The position numbers and the translations under genes are program-made. Positions 1 through 8,568 of a stretch of 64,000 nt of DNA are shown here, in pieces. Origin of the DNA: Mycolicibacterium hodleri (lineage in GTDB: Bacteria; Actinomycetota; Actinomycetes; Mycobacteriales; Mycobacteriaceae). Each line of letters starts with the position of its first letter. Positions within the stretch are counted from its first letter, which is position 1. The notes beneath the pieces are model-generated. The model did no database searches and was not told where the DNA came from. It saw nothing but the letters and a program-made list of their open reading frames with translations. The DNA is taken from NCBI RefSeq assembly GCF_006439015.1, contig NZ_RCZG01000001.1, positions 62,001 to 126,000 of the forward strand, in the 5' to 3' direction.

Positions 1-1
1 G

Positions 2-1231
2 GACCGATCGGCGTGCGTTGTGCTCTTCACAGTCAGGGATTTTCGCGGTGAGCCGTTGCTGGAGCGGGCCGCGTCCGTGATCAGCCCACGGGTTCGAGCG
101 GTATGTGACCTGGCAACCTGCCAGGCGTCCTTGCAGTCATCGCCGACGGCCGCGATGCCCGTTGTCAGTCCCGATCAGCCGCTGCTGGTTCAGTACACCT
201 CGGGTACGACCGGTACGCCCAAGGCCGCCGTGCTTACTCATCGGGCGGCACTGAACATCGGTGTCCTGACAGGTCCGCTGCTTGGTCTGTGCGATGGGCC
301 GGTGTGGTGCAACCCAATGCCGATGCATCACGTCGGTGGCTCGGTATGCGTGCTCCTCACCGTTCTGGCGAATGCCGGGACGATGGTGTTGATGCCGAGC
401 TTCGAGGCAGGCGAGTTCCTCGAGATGCTGGAACAGACGCGTGCCAACGTGATTGGGGCCGTGCCGACGATGCTGCTGGGGATGCTCGACCACCCGTCGT
501 TCGCCGATCGGGATCTGAGTGCCTTGAAGCTCCTGCAGACGGGCGGTTCCACCGTCGCGCCCGCGTTGATCCGCCGGGTCGAGGAAGCGTTCGGTGCTCA
601 GATCGTGAACGCCTACGGACAGTCCGAGGCGCCGTCCGCGGTGCAGACCAGGTTGACGGATTCCGACGAGACGAAGGCACTCACGATTGGGCGGCCCGGT
701 CTGCACCGAGAGGCGCGAATCGTGCGGCCGGGTGCCGACGGGACTGACGAGACCGTGCCCTTCGGCGAGTCGGGAGAACTGCTGATTCGGTCGTCGCTGA
801 CGATGACGGAGTATCTGGACGACCCGGGGCAGACCGCGACAGCCCTAGATGCCAGTGGTTGGCTGCACACCGGGGACCTGTGCTCGATGGCACCCGACGG
901 CGTGCTCACCATCCGTGGTCGGATTCGCGACGTGATCATCCGGGGTGGAGAGAACGTGTACCCACCGGAGGTGGAGAACGTTCTGCTGGCGCACCCCGCG
1001 ATCAGCGACGTCGCCGTCCTTGGGGTGCCGGACACCCGATGGGGCGAACAGATTGGAGCAGCGGTCAGGTTCCGTGCCGGCGCTTCGCCGACCTGGGACG
1101 AACTGGAGACATTCGCGCGGGGCTCCTTGGCGGGGTTCAAGGTCCCGCGGATCTGGCGTGCCGTCGAGGAATTCCCGACCACTGCCTCGGGCAAGGTCCA
1201 GAAGTACCGGCTCAGAGAGGCCTTCAAATGA
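2..1231 (+). CDS. Acyl-CoA synthetase (AMP-forming), 5' end outside window
   Basis: Class I adenylate-forming enzyme that activates a carboxylic acid to its CoA thioester through an acyl-adenylate. The frame is open to the window edge, so the N-terminus is missing; a GTG at 20 is only an internal codon. Visible motifs are the P-loop YTSGTTGTPK, the A5-like NAYGQSE, HTGDLC, the hinge region GGENVYPPEVE, and a C-terminal TTASGKVQK carrying the catalytic lysine. These show that the C-terminal two thirds are complete. It ends 48 bases before the cupin gene and begins a short + strand run with the thioesterase and SDR. The substrate cannot be read from sequence. Confidence 0.9.
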   Translation, partial: DRSACVVLFTVRDFRGEPLLERAASVISPRVRAVCDLATCQASLQSSPTAAMPVVSPDQPLLVQYTSGTTGTPKAAVLTHRAALNIGVLTGPLLGLCDGPVWCNPMPMHHVGGSVCVLLTVLANAGTMVLMPSFEAGEFLEMLEQTRANVIGAVPTMLLGMLDHPSFADRDLSALKLLQTGGSTVAPALIRRVEEAFGAQIVNAYGQSEAPSAVQTRLTDSDETKALTIGRPGLHREARIVRPGADGTDETVPFGESGELLIRSSLTMTEYLDDPGQTATALDASGWLHTGDLCSMAPDGVLTIRGRIRDVIIRGGENVYPPEVENVLLAHPAISDVAVLGVPDTRWGEQIGAAVRFRAGASPTWDELETFARGSLAGFKVPRIWRAVEEFPTTASGKVQKYRLREAFK

Positions 1232-1279
1232 ATCTGCAAGCACCCCAGCAATATCACGATGAACAGTAAGGAGCACACA

Positions 1280-1735
1280 ATGGAACGCAGAGCTCGCGGG
1301 CGTTACGAGACCAACCTCGACGATCCCGAATTCACCACACTCGAGGACGGAACGCGTTTCGCCGGTTTCTTCCTGGGAGACGGTGACGATGAACCGGCCG
1401 TCTTCCCGATGGAGGTCACGGCGAACTACACGTTCCCGGTGCACTATCACAAGACGCACTACATGTCGCTCATCCTGCGTGGCTCACTCCAGGTTGGAAC
1501 CCGTTGGTACCACCCAGGGGACATTCGCTTACAGGAGAAGGGCTCGGTGTACGGCCCAGAGAAAGCCGGGCCCGAGGGCTGCTACATGCTCAACATCTTC
1601 GGCGACCGCCGCGGATACACGCCAACGGTGGTCGGCGAAGCCGAGCAGGAGCCGATGCCGTTCGAACCCCATGTTCTGCTGAGCAAGGTCTGGAATGCGT
1701 TGGCCGAGAGCCCGGTTGGCGTGGAACGGAAGTAG
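1280..1735 (+). CDS. Small cupin-domain protein
   Basis: A 151-residue single-domain cupin. The metal-site pattern HYHKTHY lies near residues 55-61, followed by a GSLQVG strand and PGDIRL, which resembles cupin motif 1. The start is the ATG at 1280 because AAGGAG ends 6 bases upstream; an in-frame ATG at 1259 lacks such a site. It lies between a CoA ligase and a thioesterase, suggesting a small-molecule enzyme such as a dioxygenase or isomerase, or a ligand sensor in the same pathway. The specific reaction is unknown. Confidence 0.7.
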   Translation: MERRARGRYETNLDDPEFTTLEDGTRFAGFFLGDGDDEPAVFPMEVTANYTFPVHYHKTHYMSLILRGSLQVGTRWYHPGDIRLQEKGSVYGPEKAGPEGCYMLNIFGDRRGYTPTVVGEAEQEPMPFEPHVLLSKVWNALAESPVGVERK

Positions 1736-1738
1736 TTG

Positions 1739-2296
1739 ATGACGCCTGGAGACGTATCCCCCGATCCGTTGGCGTGGATCGGGTCAGACTCCGTGACGCG
1801 GTCGGCGACCGAAGGGGAAGTCACACTATGCGGTGCCTGCTGGGAGTCGAAGCAATGTCGATTGGGAGTGCGCCGGGAATGGTTGGACGGCGAAGTCTCG
1901 GTTTTCGAGCTCAGCTGTCCGCGCGATCAGGAGGGCGGGCCCAACGTTGCGCACGGCGGTTGGACCGCTGCGGCCATGGACGAGATGCTGGGGCACGTGC
2001 CGTTGATGCACGAGCAGATGTCGGTCACCGCCACGTTGACCGTCAACTTCCGCAAGCCGGTCCCGGTCGAACGACCGCTAGCTGGACGCGCGTGGATCGA
2101 CAAGATCGAAGGATCGAGGTGGTTCATCTCCGGTGAGCTCCTGCTGCTGCCCGGACGGAGCGGGCTCGCCACGGCGACGGGAATCTGGGTTGCCCGGGAC
2201 TATTCGCATTTCGCCCGGCACGCGGAGTGGCTTGCCGAGCAGGATTCCGGCTCGCTCGACCGCCAGACTCCAAGCGGCGATCCAGCTATCGAATAA
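1739..2296 (+). CDS. PaaI-type hotdog-fold thioesterase
   Basis: About 185 residues with a hotdog signature in the middle: GPNVAHGGWTAAAMDEMLG, then TATLTVNFRKPVPVERPL. The HGG...D arrangement is that of PaaI/YbgC-like acyl-CoA thioesterases. A short N-terminal CGACWES segment with two cysteines is unusual and could be a small metal-binding turn. It starts 3 bases after the cupin stop, with a TTG codon immediately before the ATG, so the two genes are probably co-translated. The likely role is release of CoA from a pathway intermediate made by the adjacent ligase. Confidence 0.75.
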   Translation: MTPGDVSPDPLAWIGSDSVTRSATEGEVTLCGACWESKQCRLGVRREWLDGEVSVFELSCPRDQEGGPNVAHGGWTAAAMDEMLGHVPLMHEQMSVTATLTVNFRKPVPVERPLAGRAWIDKIEGSRWFISGELLLLPGRSGLATATGIWVARDYSHFARHAEWLAEQDSGSLDRQTPSGDPAIE

Positions 2297-2340
2297 GACT
2301 GTGGCGGAGGGTACTGCCGTCGTGATTGAGAAGGAGCACC

Positions 2341-3159
2341 ATGGGCTTGTTGGACGGCAGAGTTGCCTTCGTCACGGGCGCTGCGCGCGGGCAGGGGCGT
2401 AGTCATGCGGTCCGGCTCGCACGTGAGGGAGCATCAATTATTGCGATCGATGTCGCCGCGGAGGTGTCGATCGATACCGGCTACCCGCCGGCGACCCCGG
2501 CTGATCTCGACGAGACCGTCGCCCTCGTAGCGGCGGAGGGGCAGCCGATATTGGCGCGTGCGGTCGACGTTCGCGACTCCGACGGCATGGACGCCATCCT
2601 GGCCGAAGGGATCGCTGAGTTCGGCGGCCGCCTCGACGTGGTGGTGGCCAACGCCGGCATCGTCAACTGGGGCCGCTTCTGGGAGCTGTCGGAAGGCCAG
2701 TGGCAGACAATGATCGACATCAATCTCACCGGTGTGTGGCGCACGCTGAGGGCTTCCGCCCCGCCGATGATCGGAGCGGGTAACGGTGGGTCGATTATCA
2801 CGATCAGTTCGGTTGCAGGCATCAAATCGCTACCCGGGCAGTCGCATTACAGCGCATCGAAGCACGGGGTCGTCGGACTGACCAAGTCCGCAGCGGTCGA
2901 GCTCGGCGAGTACGGCATCCGGGTCAATTCGATACACCCCTGGGGTGTTGCCACGGCAATGGCGCTAGAAGACCCGCTAATGGAGAAGGTGTTCACCGAC
3001 CATCCCAACTACGGGATGTCGTATGCGAGCGCCTTGCCGTCATTGGCATTGGCCGAGCCGAATGACATCTCCGACGGAGTGGTGTACCTGGCCTCGGACT
3101 TATCCAGAGCGGTGACGGGTACCCAACTCACGATCGACATGGGTGCTACCAAGGTCTGA
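2341..3159 (+). CDS. Mycofactocin-type SDR family oxidoreductase
   Basis: A 272-residue short-chain dehydrogenase. The N-terminal nucleotide motif is TGAARGQGRSHA, the middle motif VVANAGI, and the catalytic triad is in TISSVAG and YSASK. The long insertion between the first glycine loop and the NAG motif, with DLDETVALV, is characteristic of mycofactocin-coupled SDRs of actinomycetes, which hold a non-exchangeable nicotinamide cofactor. Start chosen at ATG 2341, 4 bases after AAGGAG. It probably oxidises an alcohol intermediate of the ligase/thioesterase pathway upstream. Confidence 0.85.
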   Translation: MGLLDGRVAFVTGAARGQGRSHAVRLAREGASIIAIDVAAEVSIDTGYPPATPADLDETVALVAAEGQPILARAVDVRDSDGMDAILAEGIAEFGGRLDVVVANAGIVNWGRFWELSEGQWQTMIDINLTGVWRTLRASAPPMIGAGNGGSIITISSVAGIKSLPGQSHYSASKHGVVGLTKSAAVELGEYGIRVNSIHPWGVATAMALEDPLMEKVFTDHPNYGMSYASALPSLALAEPNDISDGVVYLASDLSRAVTGTQLTIDMGATKV

Positions 3160-3162
3160 CCA
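3152..3162. promoter_or_regulatory. Possible GntR operator-like half palindrome
   Basis: AGGTCTGACCA, whose complement TGGTCAGACCT matches most of the TGGTCNGACCA palindrome found before other catabolic genes in the window. It overlaps the stop codon of the SDR gene, so it may be chance, or the relic of a promoter for the decayed hydrolase downstream. Confidence 0.25.
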
Positions 3163-3442
3163 TCCGCTGCGCGGCGGCCCTGTCCTCCAGTCGTCGCCGC
3201 GATCCCTCGACTGTTCATGCCGAAAAGGTGCGGCCGACTGTTCATTGTTCGAGCAATTGGATTGCGGTGGAGGCAAACTCGTCATAGTACTGGAAGATTC
3301 TCCTTCGCGCCGAGTTCGGATAGAATAGTAAGCGTCGAACCGGCGATCAGACGATGTCAGTCCCTGGAGAGCGCGGTGGGAACGATGCGGTCGTGGTCGC
3401 CGTTCGCGGTGAGTGTCGATTGGGTGATCGCCGCAAGGTTGC

Positions 3443-3910
3443 GGGAGGGGAGCGTTCCTGGAGAAGCTCTTCGCGACTTCGCACACTTGTGACGTGGGCA
3501 ACAAGAATATGATCGTCGTGCAGAACATGCTTGATCGGGCACCTTTCCATGCGGGGCCGTCCACTATGCCGAGCGTTTGCGGGACAAGCTGGGTTCAGAC
3601 GTCGACGAGCAATTGCCGATGTGGTTTGTCGAGCACGCGCAGCACGTCCGCGCATCCACACTGGCCGCCACCAGCCACCCCAAAAATCATGTCCCAGCTC
3701 ATCGACTACGAGGGCCTCGTCCAGCAGGCCGTTCGAGATCTCATCGAGTGGTTGGAGTTTGGCAAGGCGCCGTTGTCGAACAGCAGTTATACCTACAGCA
3801 CCGATCGCGCAGTCACGCTGGCGACGACGGCCGCTGAGCGTGGCCATGATCCTGATGGCATGCAGAACATTTCATCTACCTATTTACGTCACCTGAAGGA
3901 TGTGCATTGA
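3443..3910 (+). pseudogene. Remnant of an alpha/beta-hydrolase-like protein
   Basis: One protein can be followed through two frames. Frame 2 from about 3443 reads LEKLFATSHTCDVGNKN then IVVQNMLDRAPFHAG. Near 3555 it moves to frame 1 (VHYAERLRDKLGSDVDEQL, FVEHAQHV). Near 3690 it returns to frame 2 (LIDYEGLVQQAVRDLIEW, TAAERGHDPDG), ending in an unrelated tail. The order resembles the C-terminal part of large secreted hydrolases of actinomycetes, recalled from family knowledge and not confirmed. Two frameshifts plus missing ends make it a pseudogene. No recognisable N-terminal part lies in 3160-3440. Confidence 0.6.
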
Positions 3911-4906
3911 CGGCCGAGCTCAGTCGTCGACTCGGGCGTGCCGTGCCGTCGAGTGCGAAGTGAGTCGAAAACGGTGGCGTGACAGACTGTTTGGATCAGA
4001 ATATGTCACAGTAACGAAATGACCTTGGCGTGGATGTGCGCGGCGCGGCTCGCCGTGCACCGGTACTTGAGGGCCCGCCGTGAGGGTCGGCGGACGTCCT
4101 GGGAAGGGTGGCCGCTCGGTCCGTTGAAGATGCCAGCGATTCCGGCCGCTTACGTGTCGACGGGGGTTGGGTGGTCTTAGGAACACGTTGTTCACGCGCG
4201 GTTTGGGTGAGCAACTCCAGCAGAAGCCTGCGCAGCAGCCGTCAAGTGTGTTTCGCCGTGCAGACCGTGTGCATCGGCGGCGAGTGGCTGGCCGCGGTGT
4301 TCGAAGTGTCCCGATGAGTTCGAAGAATCAGGAGCGCAACACTGACTGACTATTGGACGTTGGGAGGGCAGCGAATAGGTAGGTGGGGCAACGGTTTTGG
4401 AGGACCATCCGGGGCCGGTGGTTGAGTTCGTCTCCAACGGCCGACAGGTCCGCTGGCGAATGGCTGGATGAGGCTCACGTCCGCGGGGAAGTAGTCGTGC
4501 AGCAGTTCGGTCTGCGCGTTCATCGCCGAGAACAAGGACTGTTTCGGGGTCGCTCCGATCTAATGAAACCGGTAGCCGCGCTTGGGCCCGGACCCCTGGC
4601 TCCGATCCGAGCAAAAGCTCTTTTGCGGCAGACCGGGGCGTGGCCCGGCGCGGCTCCCGTACCTATGGGGCGGTGGAGGGCACGGTTTGGATGTGGTGGA
4701 CCGCTGGTGGGTGATCGCTTTCGCCGATGTGGACGTGCAGTCCTGTGGGCAGTGCGCGACGTTTGCCGGTCGTGGAGGTGTGTCCTACGGCTGATGCGAT
4801 GGTGGCCCGCCGAGGCCTGTTCATTAGAGCGCCGTTTCAACCTTCCGGGTTCGGCATAGCGTGTGGCCGTCCGGCGCACGCAGGGTCGAGGGTTGGGAGA
4901 AGTCCG
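3911..4906. other. About 1 kb without a recognisable gene
   Basis: Open frames here exist on both strands, but none shows a domain, a good ribosome site or consistent coding character. The stretch lies between the decayed hydrolase and the IS110 transposase. It may include the left end of that element, which cannot be set because IS110 elements generally lack terminal inverted repeats. Confidence 0.5.
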
Positions 4907-6139
4907 ATGGCTGGGTTGTGGTGTGGAATCGATTGGGCTGAAGGGCATCACGATGTCTCTGTAGTCGACGATGCGGGACGGATCGTGTGTAAAGAACGCA
5001 TTGGTGACGACGTGGCGGGGTTCGGTCGCCTGGTGGAGATGATCACTGAGCTGCGCCCTGATGGGCTGCGTGGGTTGCCGATCGCGATCGAAACGGCGCA
5101 GGGGCTGCTGGTGTCGGCGTTACGAGCCGCCGAAGCGCAGGTGTTCACCATCAATCCGCTGGCCGTGTCGCGATACCGCGATCGGTACTCGCCCAGCCGC
5201 GCCAAGAGCGATGCCGGTGATGCCATCGTGTTGGCCAACATCTTGCGCACCGACGGAGACAATCATCGACGCCTGCCGGACGACAGCGACGGTGCTCACG
5301 CGGTGCGGGTACTCGCCCGTGCTCATCAGGACGCGATCTGGGATCGCCAGCAGATCGTGAACAAGACGCGTTCACTGCTGCGCCAATACTTTCCGGCGTT
5401 CCTAAAGACATTCGCCGATCTGACCACCATGGGTGCCCGCACCGTACTCGGTTTGGCGGCGACGCCAGCCGCGGCGGCCACTCTGCGGCCCTCCACGGTG
5501 GCCGCGGCGTTACGCCGGGGTGGCCGTCGACGCGGCGTGGACGCCGAAGCTCACCGGATCGTTGCCGGCCTGCGTGCCCCTCATCTGCGCCACCCGGAGG
5601 TGGTGGAAGCCGCCATGGGACAACAAGCACACACCTACGCCAAGTCGCTGGCCACCGTCGCGGAGAACGTTGCCACGTTGGAGGCGTCACTGACCGCGGC
5701 GTTTGCGCATCACCCCGACGCCCCCATCCTGGTCAGCTTCCCTGGACTCGGCGCGGTGCTTGGTGCCCGCCTTCTCGGCGAAATCGGTGATGATCGAACA
5801 CGTTTCGCAACAGCGCGTGGCCTAAAGGCCTATGCCGGCACCGCACCAGTCACCCGAGCCAGCGGCACCAAGACCTACATCGGCCTGCGCCGGGTGCGCA
5901 ACAAACGACTCAACCAGGCAGCCTACATGTGGGCGTTGCCGTTGATCCTGCACTCCACCGAGGCCCGAGCACACTACGACCGCCGGCGACGCCGCGGCGA
6001 CAGCCATACCGCCGCGTCCCGCCATCTGGCCAACCGGTACATCGGCATGCTGCACCACTGTCTGCAGACCCGCCAGACCTACGACCCGGACAAGGCATTC
6101 ACACCCGCACTGGCGCCCGCGAACGACGTCGCCTGTTGA
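4907..6139 (+). CDS. IS110 family transposase
   Basis: A 410-residue transposase. The N-terminal RuvC-like DEDD domain shows CGIDWAEGHHD (first Asp), PIAIETAQG (Glu) and RAKSDAGDA (Asp pair region). The C-terminal transposase_20 domain has FPGLGAVLGARLLGEIGD, LKAYAGTAPVTRASG and the conserved serine region. The start is ATG 4907, preceded by GGGAGA; the frame stays open about 180 bases further upstream but without conserved sequence. Length and motifs suggest an intact enzyme. Element ends are not visible, and the flanks hold only unassigned DNA and scraps of other IS elements. Confidence 0.92.
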   Translation: MAGLWCGIDWAEGHHDVSVVDDAGRIVCKERIGDDVAGFGRLVEMITELRPDGLRGLPIAIETAQGLLVSALRAAEAQVFTINPLAVSRYRDRYSPSRAKSDAGDAIVLANILRTDGDNHRRLPDDSDGAHAVRVLARAHQDAIWDRQQIVNKTRSLLRQYFPAFLKTFADLTTMGARTVLGLAATPAAAATLRPSTVAAALRRGGRRRGVDAEAHRIVAGLRAPHLRHPEVVEAAMGQQAHTYAKSLATVAENVATLEASLTAAFAHHPDAPILVSFPGLGAVLGARLLGEIGDDRTRFATARGLKAYAGTAPVTRASGTKTYIGLRRVRNKRLNQAAYMWALPLILHSTEARAHYDRRRRRGDSHTAASRHLANRYIGMLHHCLQTRQTYDPDKAFTPALAPANDVAC

Positions 6140-6146
6140 CTTTTGA

Positions 6147-6206
6147 GGTACATGCGATGTCTGCCGCGTGCTCACTGAGCACGGTATCCAGATCGCCCGG
6201 CGTTCT
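6147..6206 (+). pseudogene. Scrap of IS3-family OrfB transposase
   Basis: About 20 codons reading CDVCRVLTEHGIQIARRS between a stop codon and loss of similarity. This resembles the conserved I-C-R-V-L-x-E-H-G segment of IS3-family OrfB proteins. Too short for certainty; similarity is judged from memory of the family. Confidence 0.35.
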
Positions 6207-6232
6207 GCGCCTGGTCATCGAACGGCGACTTG

Positions 6233-6382
6233 GTGAAGGTGAAACTGACATGCGGGGTCAATTGGGCCGAGGCCCACCATGACGTGGCGCTAGTCGACGA
6301 GGACGGTGCCGTCTTCGCGCGTGACCGAATATGCACCGGTGCAGGGGATTCAGCAGATTCTTGGCGCGGACCGCGGCGGTGA
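6233..6382 (+). pseudogene. N-terminal remnant of a second IS110 transposase
   Basis: About 49 codons beginning VKVKLTCGVNWAEAHHDVAL and followed by VDEDGAVFARDR. It aligns directly with the start of the intact IS110 transposase of this window (CGIDWAEGHHDVSVVDDAG). The first catalytic aspartate is replaced by asparagine (GVN for GID), and the frame ends at TGA 6380-6382. It is a dead fragment of a different IS110 copy, next to the 3' end of the lipase pseudogene. Confidence 0.7.
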
Positions 6383-6395
6383 TTGCAGTACCGGT

Positions 6396-6650
6396 TCACA
6401 GCTCGCCGCAATTAGGGGTGGTCGTCGGCAGGTCGTTGAATCGGTCGGCGATCCACTGCATGCCGCGTTCGCCGTCGACGAGTTGAGCGAGCCCGTGATT
6501 GACCGCAAGCTTGTTCATGAGGGGCGGCTGTTCGTTGGTGAAGAATTGAACGTTAGCGCCCTTGGCACACCAGTCCAAAGCAAGCTGATGCGCGGGTACC
6601 CAAAGGAACCACTCCGTCGAACCGATTGTGATCGATGAACACCGGCGTGG
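6396..6650 (-). pseudogene. Secretory lipase pseudogene, C-terminal segment
   Basis: Third piece of a lipase (PF03583-like) gene whose other pieces lie at 8081-8409 and 11048-11756. After the target duplication it continues VFIDHNRFDGVVP (catalytic Asp region). It then changes frame at the AAA run 6602-6604, one base too many, and reads AHQLALDWCAKGANVQFF, then ALVDGERGMQWIADRF-like sequence to PTTTPNC and the stop. The frame shift is independent of the two IS insertions, so the gene is broken three times. Confidence 0.85.
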
Positions 6651-6674
6651 GGTTGCGTCCAGCAGAGTGGTGTA
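6651..6674 (+). repeat. IS256 left terminal inverted repeat
   Basis: Begins GGTTGCGTCCAG and ends GTGGTGTA. It pairs with the right end at 8057-8080, sharing GTCCA and GTGGTGTA blocks. Confidence 0.8.
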
Positions 6675-6787
6675 CGAGTCGGACCTGATCAGCGGTACCG
6701 GCGTGTCGTAGCCGAGTGATTGAAGGTCATCGCGTGATTCTTCGAGGGACCGTCCAAAGTCACTCGAGCAAAGAAGGAACACACGCG

Positions 6788-8023
6788 ATGACCGCTGCCC
6801 ACGATATCGACTTGCCGGCCGTGTTGGCCGATCGACTCACCACCTGCCACCCCGATGTGCTGCGCGAGCTGCTGGCCACGTTCATCCACACTCTGATGGG
6901 CGCCGAAGCCGACGCGCTGTGCGGCGCCGGCTACGGCGAGCGCAGTGCTGAGCGCACCAACTCCCGCAACGGCTATCGTCACCGCCAATTCGACACCCGT
7001 ACGGGATCATTGGATCTCGCGATCCCCAAGCTACGGCAAGGATCCTACTTCCCGGACTGGCTGCTTGAACGGCGTAAACGGGCTGAGCGGGCACTGACCA
7101 CGGTGGTGGCCACCTGCTATCTGCTGGGGGTCTCCACGCGGCGGATGGACAAGCTGGTCGAGACCTTGGGCATCACCAGCCTGTCGAAGTCGCAGGTGTC
7201 GGTGATGGCCAAGGAACTCGACGTAGCGGTCGAGGCGTTCCGCACCCGGCCCTTGGATGCCGGCCCGTACACGTTCGTCGCCGCCGACGCCCTGGTCCTC
7301 AAGGTCCGTGAACAGGGCCGGGTCGTGAACGTCCACGCGCTGATCGCGGTCGGAGTCAACGCCGAGGGTTACCGCGAGATCCTGGGCATCGACGTCAGTA
7401 CCGCCGAGGACGGGGCGGGCTGGTTGACGTTCTGGCGGTCGCTGACTGCCCGCGGCCTGTCCGGGGTCAAACTGGTCACCAGCGACGCCCACGCTGGGCT
7501 CGTGGCCGCGATCGGGGCGACGCTGCCCGGGGCGGCCTGGCAGCGCTGCCGTACGCACTACACGACCAACCTGATGGCGAAGACTCCCAAGAGTTCATGG
7601 CCGTGGGTACGCACCCTGCTGCATTCAGTGTTCGACCAGCCCGACAAGGAATCGGTTGCCAGTCAATATGATCGGATCGTCGACGCCCTCGCCGACAAGC
7701 TTCCCAAGGTCGCCGACCACCTGGAGGCCGCCCGCGCGGATCTGCTGGCGTTCACCGCGTTCCCCAAACAGATCTGGCGCCAGATCTGGTCCAACAACCC
7801 CCAGGAGCGACTCAACAAGGAAATTCGGCGGCGCACCGACGTCGTCGGCATCTTCCCCGACCGCAACGCGCTGATCCGCCTCGTGGGCGCCGTCCTGGCC
7901 GAACAACACGACGAATGGGCCGAATCCCGCCGCTACCTCGGCCTGGACGTCCTGAGCAAATCACAAGCCATCCACGACACCCCGACCGAACAGGAGGCCA
8001 CCACCGCGGCACTCACCGCCTGA
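6788..8023 (+). CDS. IS256 family transposase (mutator type)
   Basis: A 411-residue transposase of the usual length for the family. The DDE catalytic residues are placed in FVAADALVLKV (Asp about 166), LVTSDAHAG (Asp about 232) and NPQERLNKEIRRR (Glu about 340). The N-terminal part holds the SRNGYRHRQFDTRTG and LAIPKLRQGSYFP motifs typical of mutator-type transposases. The start at ATG 6788 has an AAGGAA site. It fills the IS256 element and appears intact. Confidence 0.93.
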   Translation: MTAAHDIDLPAVLADRLTTCHPDVLRELLATFIHTLMGAEADALCGAGYGERSAERTNSRNGYRHRQFDTRTGSLDLAIPKLRQGSYFPDWLLERRKRAERALTTVVATCYLLGVSTRRMDKLVETLGITSLSKSQVSVMAKELDVAVEAFRTRPLDAGPYTFVAADALVLKVREQGRVVNVHALIAVGVNAEGYREILGIDVSTAEDGAGWLTFWRSLTARGLSGVKLVTSDAHAGLVAAIGATLPGAAWQRCRTHYTTNLMAKTPKSSWPWVRTLLHSVFDQPDKESVASQYDRIVDALADKLPKVADHLEAARADLLAFTAFPKQIWRQIWSNNPQERLNKEIRRRTDVVGIFPDRNALIRLVGAVLAEQHDEWAESRRYLGLDVLSKSQAIHDTPTEQEATTAALTA

Positions 8024-8056
8024 ACCATCAACTCGAAGAATCACACGACGACCTCA

Positions 8057-8080
8057 TACACCACGTCCTTGGACTTGACC
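8057..8080 (-). repeat. IS256 right terminal inverted repeat
   Basis: Read inward from 8080 it begins GGTCAAGTCCAA and ends GTGGTGTA, matching the left end in about 15 of 24 positions. The 8-bp target duplication follows directly. Confidence 0.8.
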
Positions 8081-8409
8081 CGGCGTGGTGGGGCGCAGTC
8101 GCCCAATGCGTTGTTCGGCGAATGCGGACTTCAGCGGTTCGCGTTTGCCCAGTTCGTCCAACGGCTCGTTGAAGTACGGCTGGAGATGCCTAAAGCCGAA
8201 GTCGGCCAGCGTTTGAAAAGTGCATTGCTCCTTGGTCTTGTCGACCATCTCGTGGCCTCGCAAGGTGAGTGAGTCTCTGATCATCTGTTCGGTCTCGGGG
8301 TAGGCAGCGATCATGCTGTTGAGGACGTATCCGATGGCGCCGGCCAGGATGCTGCCGTCGGCGGCGGGCATGACGGCCGCTGGGTCGGCTGGTGGCGCAC
8401 CGGCCCACG
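8081..8409 (-). pseudogene. Secretory lipase pseudogene, middle segment
   Basis: Second piece of the split lipase gene, about 109 codons between the IS21 and IS256 elements. It reads AGAPPADPAAVMPAADG, then AYPETEQMIRDSLTLRG and FGFRHLQPYFNEPLDEL, ending RIGRLRPTTP at the IS256 junction. Joining across the 5-bp IS21 duplication gives LDIVGAW+AGAPPAD in frame. Joining across the 8-bp IS256 duplication gives RPTTP+VFIDHNRFD in frame. An isolated open frame starting at 8422 takes its first codons from the IS21 end and is not a gene. Confidence 0.88.
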
Positions 8410-8448
8410 TGTCGTTTGCCATGAGCTTGGGCCCAGTTTGACCTGATT

Positions 8449-8494
8449 TTGCCAGGATGATGGGACCACCTGGATTGCCAGTTATGGGACCACC
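8449..8494 (+). repeat. IS21 left subterminal tandem repeats
   Basis: Two units of about 20-22 bases, TTGCCAGGATGATGGGACCACC split as 8449-8470 and a shorter relative at 8475-8494 (TTGCCAGTTATGGGACCACC). They mirror the right-end units and are probable transposase binding sites. Confidence 0.75.
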
Positions 8495-8568
8495 GGCGCG
8501 TTGCGTCGGTGGTCTCTTCGTTTGCCCGTTCGATCGCCGTGATGGCTCAAGTCACGGAGGCGGCGGGC

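Larger units (their letters stand above)
6651..8080 (+). mobile_element. IS256-family insertion sequence, complete
   Basis: A 1430-bp element inserted in the lipase gene. It is flanked by a perfect 8-bp direct repeat CGGCGTGG (6643-6650 and 8081-8088). Ends are imperfect inverted repeats of about 24 bases, GGTTGCGTCC... at 6651 and GGTCAAGTCC... read inward from 8080, both ending GTGGTGTA. A second inner inverted match GTGATTCTTCGAG lies near 6733-6745 and 8032-8044. It encodes one transposase. The clean duplication and intact gene suggest recent movement. Confidence 0.9.

Noticed and set aside
8054..8422. 122-codon - frame read as a separate small gene
   Set aside because: It is the middle of the split lipase; its first codons come from the IS21 left end.
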